DNA from: Planctomycetota bacterium
GTDB lineage: Bacteria > Planctomycetota > UBA1135 > GCA-002686595
Direction: 5' to 3'
DNA length: 41,378 nucleotides
Assembly: GCA_029259605.1 (NCBI GenBank)
Contig: JAJDEV010000202.1
Location: forward strand, 1-41,378
In this document: positions 21,101 through 28,440 of the stretch, piece by piece
Numbering within the stretch: position 1 is the stretch's first letter
How the letters are laid out: every line of letters starts with the position of its first letter
Notes under the pieces: generated by a model
Told to the model about the DNA's origin: nothing
The model's database searches: none
Seen by the model: the letters and a program-made list of their open reading frames with translations, nothing else
Program-made: the position numbers and the translations under genes

Positions 21101-21521
21101 CACGCGCGCGCGCGTATGAAAGAGATGCGGCGACGCTCTCGGCAGCGGCCGTGGAACGATCGACCACATCGATCGACGCGCCGACGACTGCGTCGGGCGC
21201 ATCGATCGCCAGCGCGGGTCGGCCGCCGTCGTCCACGAAGCGAGTTCTTAGGGACTCGTGTCGTGCACACACGTTGCGCCACGCTTCCTCGAGCCGCGCG
21301 ACGTCGAGCGGTCCGTCGATCCGGTACGCCGCGGGGATGTGGAACACCGGAGAGTCCGGCGCCATGCGCCCGACGAACCACAGGCGCTCCTGACCGAACG
21401 ACAACGACGCCGGCGCGTCGAGGGAGCGCTTTCCGATCCTCTCGCCGGCGGCGGTCTTCAGGCCCTCTTTCTCGAGCAGCGCCTGGATCTGCTCGAGCTT
21501 CTTCGGTGATAGGGAGTGCAA
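18129..21521 (-). CDS. NRPS first module, C-A(Leu?)-T
   Basis: First synthetase of the run, 1130 residues from a TTG at 21521. No ATG is available nearby, and the start is chosen because family similarity begins at HSLSPKKLEQ. There is no TubC domain. The condensation domain (about 36-490) has HHIVAEV at 172-178 where HHxxxDG is expected, so the structural Asp is Glu and Gly is Val. The adenylation domain has YTSGSTGTPKG at 654-664. Pocket residues are D700, A701, W704, F743, L767, G769, H788, V796 and V797 (DAWFLGHVV), one change from the published Leu code DAWFLGNVV. Carrier Ser1047 (LGGHS). The tail is strongly basic (KRKKRGRRSS). As the first module it either takes a fatty or other acyl starter or is fed by a protein outside the window. 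Open frame extends further upstream, so a longer N-terminus is possible. Confidence 0.93.
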   Translation of the reverse strand: MHSLSPKKLEQIQALLEKEGLKTAAGERIGKRSLDAPASLSFGQERLWFVGRMAPDSPVFHIPAAYRIDGPLDVARLEEAWRNVCARHESLRTRFVDDGGRPALAIDAPDAVVGASIDVVDRSTAAAESVAASLSYARARAAAPFDLARGPVARLALVRRAPEEHLLVVVIHHIVAEVQSLGILVRDLASAYRVGGTTELPALDIQFTDVAAWQRERMSGERYAEQLAWWRARLAGELPVLQLPTDRPRPAVQSFAGGTASRDLAPAAVAKLRELCATEKVTPFAATLALWSALLSRYSGQDDVLVGVPTTDRQRVELEHLIGFFVNMLPIRVDLSGDKSFRDVLREASEFHRGAQAQQELPFERLVEELGVERDLSRSPLVQVAFLYQTALESQAGASELGPGTTLAPIDDPLAMHTNTSKFDASLIVWDHGDAMSASVEYAADLFDASTIEHLLGHFERLLTEAALAPDAPLASHPILTAEEEQRILVDWNTTAADIRDDACVDALFEEQVDLTPDRLAVAGGGVELTYRQLDERANKLAHRLRALGVTPDRPVAIATGRAPEMLVGILGTLKAGGAYLPIDLAYPRERLAFTFEDADVAAILTLSTEASALPQTPNRTRIELDTDWASVDAESPERLERVSRPTNLAYVIYTSGSTGTPKGVALEHTGLVNLSTWHQRAYDVQPEDRATHLAGLAFDASVWEVWPYLLAGSSLHLVPEDVRLAPTRLIAWLVEQRITQSFLPTPLAEAVLREDIPFDFPLEVVLTGGDKLRRAPGQSLPFRLVNHYGPTENTVVATATDVTPVLFDDETSPAAPPPIGRPIDNVQVYVLDRGGQAVPVGVPGELTIGGTSLARGYFGRPDLTAEKFVAHPVRGLEGRIYRTGDLVRWRADGELEFLGRMDGQVKVRGFRIELGEIEAQVGKHEHVADCAVVIRHDDAGEATLIGYAVAAEGAELSSDELRGTLRATLPEYMVPTTFVLLDELPLTPNGKVDRRALPDPDLTSTTDEFVDPEGALEEQIASVWRELLGVDAVSASRNFFDLGGHSLLLAQVHARLQDSIEPEPSPPLSIVELFRHPTIHSLAAHLATRSDASNGAAVEASRDRGARRREALQERAATGKRKKRGRRSS

Positions 21522-21818
21522 GTCGTTCGGACCGCGAGCAGGACCGTCGACACCGCACCGGATGGAGCCCGGATCACGGGGCCGATACGAGAGCGCGACG
21601 GGAGTGGAGGGGGTGGTCGAACCCGGCGGGCCGACAGGACGCGGACATCGTCGCTGGTCGAGAGACGACACCGGCTGAGGGGTGTCCTTCGCCCTTCGTG
21701 AACGCTGAACGGATCCACCGGAGAGTTTACCCGTTCTGGCTTCGCCCGCGCCGGGATCCGGACCAGAAAACAAGCTTTTCGACGCGATCCGGTGGGTTTC
21801 CTGACCCGATCCCGCGGT
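21522..21818. promoter_or_regulatory. Leader region upstream of the NRPS/PKS run
   Basis: About 297 bases separate the glycosyltransferase stop from the first NRPS start, the largest gap on this minus-strand side. Part of it (about 21721-21790) is poorer in GC than its surroundings. Read on the minus strand it contains GGTAAACTCTCC, a possible -10 (TAAACT), but no convincing -35 stands 16-18 bases upstream. A short inverted repeat GAAAA-CAAGC-TTTTC lies at 21766-21780. The region is the natural place for the promoter of the assembly line; no operator for a known regulator is recognised. Confidence 0.35.
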
Positions 21819-22985
21819 TTATCCGCGCGACAGGCGAGCCTGCTCGAGGCCCGCGAGCGTGGCCTGGGCGGTCTCCTCCCAGGTGAAGCGCTCGGCGACC
21901 CGCGCGCGGCCGGCGGCGCCGCGCTTCCGGGCCTCGTCCGGGCGGTCCAGGGCGTCGGCGACGGCGGCGCCGAGGGCGGCCGTGTCCTGGAGCGGAACGA
22001 GCCACCCGGTGGTGCCGGAGACCACGACCTCGGGCACCGCGGCGACGTCGAAGGCGACGACCGGGACGCCCGCGGCCTGGGCCTCGGCGTTCGCCAGGCC
22101 GAAGGACTCCGTGTGCGACGGGAGCAGCGCCAGCGTCGCCCCGGCGAGGGCGACCGAGAGACCCGCTCGATCGAGGGGCCCGACGCACTCCACGCGCCCC
22201 TCGATGCCGGCCTCGGCGGCCGCCGCGCGGACGCGCTCGGCATCGCCCCACCCGGCGACCTGGAAGGTCCAGCTCCGGTCCCGGATCGTGCCGAGGGCCT
22301 TGAGGGCATCGAAAAGGCCCTTTTCTGGCACCCAACTTCCAAAGAACAGGATCCGCGGGGGATCGGCCGCCGGGAGGCGCTCGATCGCTCCGAAGGCCGG
22401 ATCGACGCCGAGGTGCGCGATCCGGATCCGGCCGGGGTCCACGCGGCCGAGCTCGACCAGCTCGGTGCGGGTGAACTCGGAGCGGGCGAAGACCACGTCC
22501 GCCTGACGCAGCGGGCGGGTGAAGAAAAGCGCGGTGCGCAGCCGCCGCAGCGGCGTCGCGCCCGTGCCGCGGAACAGCGGCCCGTAGCTCGCGGCCGCGT
22601 TCATCGCGAAGACGATCCCGCGGCGGCGGGTGAGCCCGCGCAGGGAGAGCGTCTCGTTCCACCAGCCGAGCACGGCGTCCAGGCCGCCGTGGCGGGAAAT
22701 GCGCTCGATCGTGCGCCGGACCGGCCGGCCGTCGAGCAGATAGTGCGCGGGGTGCGGCTCGACCGGATGGACCTCGATGCCGGCCGCCTCGAGCTCGGCG
22801 CCCTGCTCGCGGCCGACGGACGCGTCGAGCCGCGGCCGCGGAAAGCGCGTCGGCCCGAGGCTCTGCACCGGAACGACGACGACCTCGGCACCGGCGCGGG
22901 CCAGGTGCCGCGCGAGCTCGAGGCAGTCGCGGGTTCCTCCGCCGGGCGCGCCGAGGGAGTGCGGGAAGGTCAGGGCGACGCGCAC
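21819..22985 (-). CDS. GT4-type glycosyltransferase
   Basis: Cytoplasmic GT-B fold glycosyltransferase of 388 residues that would move a sugar from a nucleotide donor to a lipid-linked or other acceptor. N-terminal acceptor half with glycine-rich LGAPGGGTRD (11-20); C-terminal donor half with ILFFGSWVPEKG (212-223) and the E-x7-E pair Glu293/Glu301 (ESFGLANAE). GTG start at 22985. It is paralogous to the glycosyltransferase at 32241-33458, sharing the SEFTR-EL and LFFG-V-P-KG segments. It sits 54 bases after the flippase. Codon choice is visibly different from its neighbours: GCC and CGG are common here, while adjacent genes favour GCG and CGC. Donor and acceptor sugars cannot be told. Confidence 0.92.
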   Translation of the reverse strand: MRVALTFPHSLGAPGGGTRDCLELARHLARAGAEVVVVPVQSLGPTRFPRPRLDASVGREQGAELEAAGIEVHPVEPHPAHYLLDGRPVRRTIERISRHGGLDAVLGWWNETLSLRGLTRRRGIVFAMNAAASYGPLFRGTGATPLRRLRTALFFTRPLRQADVVFARSEFTRTELVELGRVDPGRIRIAHLGVDPAFGAIERLPAADPPRILFFGSWVPEKGLFDALKALGTIRDRSWTFQVAGWGDAERVRAAAAEAGIEGRVECVGPLDRAGLSVALAGATLALLPSHTESFGLANAEAQAAGVPVVAFDVAAVPEVVVSGTTGWLVPLQDTAALGAAVADALDRPDEARKRGAAGRARVAERFTWEETAQATLAGLEQARLSRG

Positions 22986-23039
22986 GGGTTCAGCCTACCG
23001 AACCGGCGGCGCGGGCGCCCCGTATACCCGATCGATCGC

Positions 23040-24626
23040 TCACGCCGCGGGCCGCCGGCGTGCCGCCGGGAACGGGATCAGGCGACCGACGCCCGTGCGC
23101 CGGAGGAGCGCCCCCGCGTCGTCGCGATCCTCGGGCCGGAGGCAGAGCGCGAGCGCGGCCAGGTAGGCCACCAGCCCCGCCACCCCGCACGCCGCGAGTC
23201 CGAGCCACGTCGTCGGCCCCACGAGCCCGTGCAACGCGATCCAAACCGGCAGGCCGGCGAAGGTCGGGATCAGCCCCGGCACGATCGCGCTCGCGAACCA
23301 ATCGCTCAACCGCGAACCCGTGAGCCGCAGCCCGATCGTCCACAACAAGAGCGGATGCCCGACCATCGCGACGACGAAGGTCGCGAGCGCGGCTCCGACG
23401 GATCCCATCCGGAACGCGCCAACGAGCACGAGGGTGAGCGCGATGTTCACGACCTCGAGGCCGAGCGTGCGCAGCGCCACCGGCTTGACCTGCGCGCGCG
23501 CGACCGTGACGAGCCCCGTACCCGAGTTCGGGAAGACCACGACGAGCCGCGCGAGAAGCAGCGCGAGCACCAGGCTCGCGTCGCGACCGACCTCGAACTT
23601 GTCGCCGAGGTACAAGCGGAAGAACTCGTCGCGGAAGACGACCAGCGGAACGGCGATGCCGAGCATGACCCACAGGCCATAGCGGCTCAGCCGGAACCAC
23701 GTGCGTCGCAAGCGTTCGTCCTGTCCCGTCGCGACCATCGCGGTCGCGGCCGGCTGCGCGATCGCCGTCGCGCTGAAGAGCGTGCGCCGCAGCGTGCGAT
23801 CGGGTTGCGAGCCGAGGTGAAACGTGGCCACGTCCGCCGGCGTGCCGAGCTGGTTCAGGATCAGCGGATCGGCCATCTCGCGGATGAACATCGTCGTCTG
23901 CCCGGCGACCGTCCAGCTGCCGAACGACAGGATCGGGCGAACCACGTCGCGGCGCATCGCCGACCAGCGGAACCGCAGCGCCGGCACCAGGCGCCGCGAC
24001 AGGACCAGCACGACGCCGAGCTCGTAGAGCCCCGCGATGAAGGTCGAGAGCGCGACCCACTCGACGCGCGTCTCGTGCTGCGTCAGCAGATAGAGCAGGA
24101 GCCCGATGCGCAGCAGCTCGGCGCTGAAGCCGATCAGATCGCGATGCACGAAGCGCTGGCGGATGTAGAAGCCGAGCACGTACGGCGCGAACGCGACGCG
24201 CAACGATGCGGCGAAGATCAGCACGACGAGCATGCGCTGCGCCATCGGAACGTGCTCGGGCTGCACGTCGATGATCGCGCCGATCTTCCAAGCAAAGAGC
24301 CCGCCCGCGCCGAGGAGCGCGCCGGCCATGCCGACGAGCGCCGGCGTCATCGTCGACGTGATCTCGGTCACGCGACGCTCATCGCCGCGCGCGTACGCCT
24401 CCGTCAGAAAGCGTCCGAGCCCGCCCGAGATGACCGTCGTGAGGACGGGCGTGAACGCGACGAGCCCCATGACCACGGGCAACAGCGCGTACTCCGACAC
24501 CGGGATGTTCCGGATCAGGTGCTGGTGCATCCAGAACAGCACGCCGATCGACAGGAGCCGCCGGACGACGGTGCTCGCGGAGTTCACGAGTAGGAGGCGC
24601 TTGCTGATCTCGACGCGGGTCGCCAT
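23040..24626 (-). CDS. Polysaccharide flippase-like membrane protein
   Basis: Integral membrane protein of 528 residues with about twelve to fourteen hydrophobic segments, typical of the MOP-superfamily exporters (Wzx/MATE-like) that flip lipid-linked oligosaccharides across the inner membrane. The first helix region begins at about residue 12 (LLVNSASTVVRRLLSIGVLF). ATG at 24626 is chosen over an in-frame GTG at 24641 because GGAG lies nine bases upstream of it. It is a clear paralogue of the protein at 26764-28320: both contain FWMHQHLIR, SEYALLPV or EEYALLPV, GGLGR-LTEAYARGDERRVT and YVLGFYIRQ. Neighbours are sulfotransferases and a glycosyltransferase, which suits export of a sulfated glycan, although the substrate is inferred. 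Confidence 0.88.
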   Translation of the reverse strand: MATRVEISKRLLLVNSASTVVRRLLSIGVLFWMHQHLIRNIPVSEYALLPVVMGLVAFTPVLTTVISGGLGRFLTEAYARGDERRVTEITSTMTPALVGMAGALLGAGGLFAWKIGAIIDVQPEHVPMAQRMLVVLIFAASLRVAFAPYVLGFYIRQRFVHRDLIGFSAELLRIGLLLYLLTQHETRVEWVALSTFIAGLYELGVVLVLSRRLVPALRFRWSAMRRDVVRPILSFGSWTVAGQTTMFIREMADPLILNQLGTPADVATFHLGSQPDRTLRRTLFSATAIAQPAATAMVATGQDERLRRTWFRLSRYGLWVMLGIAVPLVVFRDEFFRLYLGDKFEVGRDASLVLALLLARLVVVFPNSGTGLVTVARAQVKPVALRTLGLEVVNIALTLVLVGAFRMGSVGAALATFVVAMVGHPLLLWTIGLRLTGSRLSDWFASAIVPGLIPTFAGLPVWIALHGLVGPTTWLGLAACGVAGLVAYLAALALCLRPEDRDDAGALLRRTGVGRLIPFPAARRRPAA

Positions 24627-24731
24627 GGGGACGGGCTCCACGCCGCGTGGGGATGCGGGGAACTCCTTTCCTGCATCGAGCCGCGCACGCGCCGAACTGA
24701 AACCGATTCGCCGCCGCTCGCCGCGGCTGAC

Positions 24732-25646
24732 TCAGTTCGACGGAGAGCGCTCGGCGCCGTACCAGAGCTCGCGCAGGTCGCGGTCGAAGAGCGCGGACAG
24801 CCGCTCGACCTCGGGGCGGAACTCGTCCTTCAGGCGTTCGTGCATCGCCGGATCGATCGCGCGCCGCGGTGCGTGGCGTTCGTTCAGGCGCAGGAGCCAG
24901 CGGCTGAAGCGCCCCTGCTTGCGCGCGCCGCGTTTGCGGACGTAGCGCGTGATCGCGGCGAACCGCGGCTCGACGTTCGCGTTCCGCTCGACGCGCGGCG
25001 GAAGCGGAATGCGCTCGACGCCGACGAAGTCCAGCACCGAGTGGAAGACCGCCTCGGGGTCGCGCTGGAAGTCGTCGAGCAAGATGAGCTTCGTCCGCTC
25101 GGGGTCGAAGCGCTCGCGATACCGCTCGATCCACTGCGAGAAGCGCGCGTAGCGCGTGTACTCCAGCAGCCCTGGGAAGCGCACGGTCGACGGAACGTCG
25201 AGGCCGCGCATGCGTCGCGGCTCGAGTTCGATCGCGCGCTCGAAGGAGGTGCAGTCCTCGTCGCCGGCCCAGCGCAACTTGGCGTGCAGGGAACGCATGA
25301 ACTCGATCGGCTCGCGGATCATCACGATCACGCGCGCGTCCGGCGCGAACTCGGCGATGCGATCGGGAGCCTCGTCGGAGTACAAGTAGTAGACCGAGGA
25401 CTCGCCGCGCACGCGCTCGTCGCGCACCGCGTCGAACAGCCGCATGTACTGCGCCTCGGTCCGGAACAGCGGGTCGGTCACGCCGCCCTGGTACTCCTCG
25501 AAGGCGCGATGGATGTCACCGCAGAAGTGGTGCGGCTCCTTCGGCGACGACATGAAGACGTCCGGATGCTGCGCGAGGAAGAAGTGCAGCGTCGTCGTGC
25601 CACAACGCGGCGCGCCGACGATGAAGAGATTCGGTCGCTTGCTCAT
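24732..25646 (-). CDS. Sulfotransferase (heparan/NDST-like family)
   Basis: PAPS-dependent sulfotransferase of 304 residues. The 5'-phosphosulfate loop is GAPRCGTTTL at 11-20 and the 3'-phosphate site is VIVMIREPIEFMRSL at 106-120 (Arg111, Ser119). The overall length and the KEPHHF segment (36-41) resemble the carbohydrate sulfotransferases of the heparan-sulfate group, so a sugar acceptor is likely. ATG at 25646; 28 bases separate it from the preceding sulfotransferase gene. There is no signal peptide or membrane segment, so it should act in the cytoplasm, before any flippase step. The enzyme class is clear; the acceptor (glycan or, less likely, the peptide product) is unknown. Confidence 0.92.
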   Translation of the reverse strand: MSKRPNLFIVGAPRCGTTTLHFFLAQHPDVFMSSPKEPHHFCGDIHRAFEEYQGGVTDPLFRTEAQYMRLFDAVRDERVRGESSVYYLYSDEAPDRIAEFAPDARVIVMIREPIEFMRSLHAKLRWAGDEDCTSFERAIELEPRRMRGLDVPSTVRFPGLLEYTRYARFSQWIERYRERFDPERTKLILLDDFQRDPEAVFHSVLDFVGVERIPLPPRVERNANVEPRFAAITRYVRKRGARKQGRFSRWLLRLNERHAPRRAIDPAMHERLKDEFRPEVERLSALFDRDLRELWYGAERSPSN

Positions 25647-25674
25647 CCAAGGAGCCGAGGCGGCGCCTCGCGCA

Positions 25675-26706
25675 TCACTTCGCGTTCTTGCGCTGCGTGT
25701 AGAGCAGCTCTTCCGAGCGATGCGTCGCGGCCAAACGCGGCCCGCGCGTCATGCGCAGCCACTTTCCGCGGACCTTGGTGAACAGCGGCGCGAGCTTCTC
25801 GTGCAGCGACAGGCGCCACGGTTTCTCCTTCGAGCGCGGGTGCTCGCGCTCGTAGCCGAAGCGCTCCATGTCCTCACCGACGATGTACTCGATGAGGCGC
25901 AGGTCACCCTGCGACAGCCCTTCGCGCCACGAGCCGGAGCGCCCCTTGCCGAAGAAGCCCGCGGGCAGGTCGCTGCCGGAGCGCACGTTGTCGAGGTCGC
26001 AGGCCTCGATCGCAGCCGCGCACGTCGCGTCGTCGACGGTCAGCCCCATCCACTTCGCGACGCGAGCGAGTTCGGCCGGCCCGTTCGACTTCAGGTCCTC
26101 GTAGCGCACTTCGAGGTACCGATCGGTCGAAGCCGCGAGCCCGCGCGCGCGCCCGATGTATTCGACCCAGCGATTCGCGATGTGAATCGGCCGGCCCGGG
26201 AACTCGTTCGCCCACGCGCGTGCTGCGCGGCGCATCGAGAGCGCCGCATCGCGCGGGTCGCGCAGGACGTGGAGGAAGCGCGCGTCGGGGAAGATGCCGC
26301 GGATCGTCTCTTCGAACTCGAGGTTCTCCGGCGTCTGCTCGACGACGAAGCGCGCGTCGCCGGTCGCCGCGAGCGTCTCGAAGATGTGCCGACACGCGGG
26401 CCGGCACACGCGGTAGAAGTCCTCCTTGGCGAGCACGTCCGTCATGCGCGCGAACGAGCTCGTGCCGGCGCCGGCGTCGTTGGAGAAGCGATGCCCGGTT
26501 CCCCACCAACGCTCGAAGTCGCGCAACGAGTGGAAGAGCCCCGACTGCTGGAGCGCGACGACGGAAGGCAGCTTGGCGAGCAGCCACATCATCCAGGTCG
26601 TTCCGCTACGCGGGAATCCGACGATGAAAACGGGCGTGGCCGTTCGCTTCTCGTCGGTCGCTGCGGGCGCGACAGTCGTCGCGGGTTCTTGGGTGGGGCT
26701 ATCCAT
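25675..26706 (-). CDS. Sulfotransferase (second, divergent)
   Basis: PAPS-dependent sulfotransferase of 343 residues. 5'-PSB loop GFPRSGTTW at 30-38, 3'-PB site FLHVLRDPRDAALSM at 144-158, and a later basic loop GKGRSGSWREGL that matches the GxxGxWK-type region near the C-terminus of this fold. It differs clearly from the neighbouring sulfotransferase at 24732-25646, so the pair is not a recent duplicate. The first 22 residues are Thr/Ala-rich and probably disordered. ATG at 26706. It sits 57 bases after the second flippase. Two different sulfotransferases side by side suggest two sulfation positions on one product. Confidence 0.92.
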   Translation of the reverse strand: MDSPTQEPATTVAPAATDEKRTATPVFIVGFPRSGTTWMMWLLAKLPSVVALQQSGLFHSLRDFERWWGTGHRFSNDAGAGTSSFARMTDVLAKEDFYRVCRPACRHIFETLAATGDARFVVEQTPENLEFEETIRGIFPDARFLHVLRDPRDAALSMRRAARAWANEFPGRPIHIANRWVEYIGRARGLAASTDRYLEVRYEDLKSNGPAELARVAKWMGLTVDDATCAAAIEACDLDNVRSGSDLPAGFFGKGRSGSWREGLSQGDLRLIEYIVGEDMERFGYEREHPRSKEKPWRLSLHEKLAPLFTKVRGKWLRMTRGPRLAATHRSEELLYTQRKNAK

Positions 26707-26763
26707 TCGGGCGCCGAGGGCCGTCGTTCAGGTCGACCGAATCGGTGGGAATCTTCACGACGT

Positions 26764-28320
26764 TCAGGATCTCTGGAACACCGACAAAAAGCGCTGTCGA
26801 ACGGACGTCAGGTCCGCCCGGTCCTCCTTGCGGAGCGAGAACCACAGGGCCACAGCGTAAACCACGGCGCCGGGTAGCGCCGCGATTCCGAGTGCAAGCC
26901 ACGAGTGGGAGGGTAGCGCCATGTGGCTCACCGTCCAGACCGGAACCGCCACGAACGCGGGCACGAAGCCCGGCAGGACGGCGCCGCGCAGCCAGTCGCC
27001 GATGCGCGCTCCGGTGAGCCGGAGCCCCAGCGACCAAAGGACGAACGGGTGGCCGACGAAGGCGACGACGCACGTCGAAAGCGCCGCGCCGGTGGAGCCC
27101 ATCGAAAAGGCGCCGACCAAGGCGAGGGTCAGCGCCAGGTTCGCGATCTCGAGCACGAGCGAACGCACGGCCAGCGGCCGCATCGCCGCGCGCGCGTGGG
27201 CGACCAGCCCCGTCGCCTCGTTCGGAAACACGACGACCAGGCGCGCGAGCAGGATCGCCATGACGACGCTCGCGTTGCGGTTCGCCTCGAACTGCTCGCG
27301 CAGGTACACGCGAAAGAACTCGTCGCGAAAGAGGATCAGCGGCGCCGCGACGCCCAGCATGATCCAGAGCGAGTAGCGGCTCGTTCGGAACCAAACCCTG
27401 CGCAGGCGGTCGTCCTGATCCGTCGCGGCAAGCGCGGTCGCCGCGGGCTGCACGACCGACGTCGCGCTGTAGACCGTGCGCCGCAGGTTGCGATCGATCG
27501 TCGCCCCGAGGTGGAACGTCGCGACGTCGCCGGCGGACGCGAAGCGGTTGAGGATGAGCGGATCCGCCATCTCGCGGATGACGTGCGCCACTTGACCGAC
27601 GATGGTCCAGCTGCCGAACGAGAGCACCGGGCGAATGACCTCGCGCCGTATCTCCGACAAGCGGAAGCGCAACGCCGGAATGAGGCGGCGCGAGAGGACG
27701 AACACGATGGCGACCTCGACGACGCCGGACGCGACGGACGACACGACCACCCAGAGCACGCGCGTCTCGTACTGCGTCAACAGGAAGAGCAGGAGCGCGA
27801 TGCGAAGCAGCTCGACGCCGAATCCGATCAGATCGCGCTGGACGAGCTTCTGGCGGATGTAGAAGCCGAGCACGTAGGGCGCGACGGCGACGCGCAACGC
27901 CGCGCCGCAGACGAGCGCGAGGAGCATCTGCTGCGCGCTCTCGAGCTGCGCGGGAGCGATCTCGAGGAAGCGGTCGATGTACAGGCCGAACCAGTAGCCG
28001 AGGCCGACCAGGAGCAGCGCCGCCCCGAGCAGCATCGGCGTCATCGTCGACGTGATCTGCGTCACCCGTCGCTCGTCGCCGCGCGCGTAGGCCTCGGTCA
28101 AGTAGCGCCCGAGCCCGCCGGCCAGGACGTTCGACAGGAGCGGCGTGAACGCGACGATGCTCATCAGCACCGGAAGCAACGCGTACTCCTCGATCGGAAT
28201 GCGACGGATCAGATGCTGGTGCATCCAGAAGAGGACGCTGAGCGACAGGATGCGCCGCAACACGGTGCTCATCGAGTTGATGAGCAGGATGCGCTTGCTG
28301 ATCTCGACGCCCACGGCCAT
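26764..28320 (-). CDS. Polysaccharide flippase-like membrane protein (paralogue)
   Basis: Membrane protein of 518 residues, MOP-superfamily exporter type, with many hydrophobic segments from about residue 12 onward. Matching segments run over the whole length of the flippase at 23040-24626, for example FWMHQHLIR, EMADPLILN and FFR-YL, so the two are paralogues. It is the first gene of the minus-strand block flippase, sulfotransferase, sulfotransferase, flippase, glycosyltransferase. ATG at 28320 with MAVGVEISKR, comparable to MATRVEISKR of the paralogue, which supports both start choices. Two flippases in one block may serve two substrates or be a retained duplicate. Confidence 0.88.
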   Translation of the reverse strand: MAVGVEISKRILLINSMSTVLRRILSLSVLFWMHQHLIRRIPIEEYALLPVLMSIVAFTPLLSNVLAGGLGRYLTEAYARGDERRVTQITSTMTPMLLGAALLLVGLGYWFGLYIDRFLEIAPAQLESAQQMLLALVCGAALRVAVAPYVLGFYIRQKLVQRDLIGFGVELLRIALLLFLLTQYETRVLWVVVSSVASGVVEVAIVFVLSRRLIPALRFRLSEIRREVIRPVLSFGSWTIVGQVAHVIREMADPLILNRFASAGDVATFHLGATIDRNLRRTVYSATSVVQPAATALAATDQDDRLRRVWFRTSRYSLWIMLGVAAPLILFRDEFFRVYLREQFEANRNASVVMAILLARLVVVFPNEATGLVAHARAAMRPLAVRSLVLEIANLALTLALVGAFSMGSTGAALSTCVVAFVGHPFVLWSLGLRLTGARIGDWLRGAVLPGFVPAFVAVPVWTVSHMALPSHSWLALGIAALPGAVVYAVALWFSLRKEDRADLTSVRQRFLSVFQRS

Positions 28321-28440
28321 GTGTCGGGAGGCTACTCAATCCTCGCGCGAGAAGTCGCGAACAGACCGGCGGCGCGGGAAGGATCGCGAGACATGGAGTA
28401 GGATCCTCGCACGCTGCGCCGATCGACGCGCCCGCCTCTC
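28321..28440. promoter_or_regulatory. Divergent intergenic region
   Basis: 120 bases between the divergent flippase and sulfatase-family genes, which must hold promoters for both directions unless the sulfatase gene has a longer 5' end. On the plus strand TAGGAT at 28399-28404 could be a -10 for the rightward gene, but the matching -35 position is poor. No clear leftward promoter and no operator is recognised. Confidence 0.3.

Noticed and set aside
21522..21773. Longer N-terminus for the first NRPS from TTG at 21773
   Set aside because: The extra 84 residues are low-complexity Pro/Ser/Arg with no family resemblance; a later start is favoured, though not proven.
21766..21780. Inverted repeat GAAAA-CAAGC-TTTTC as a terminator or operator
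   Set aside because: Five-base arms are short enough to occur by chance and there is no second copy or proper T-run.
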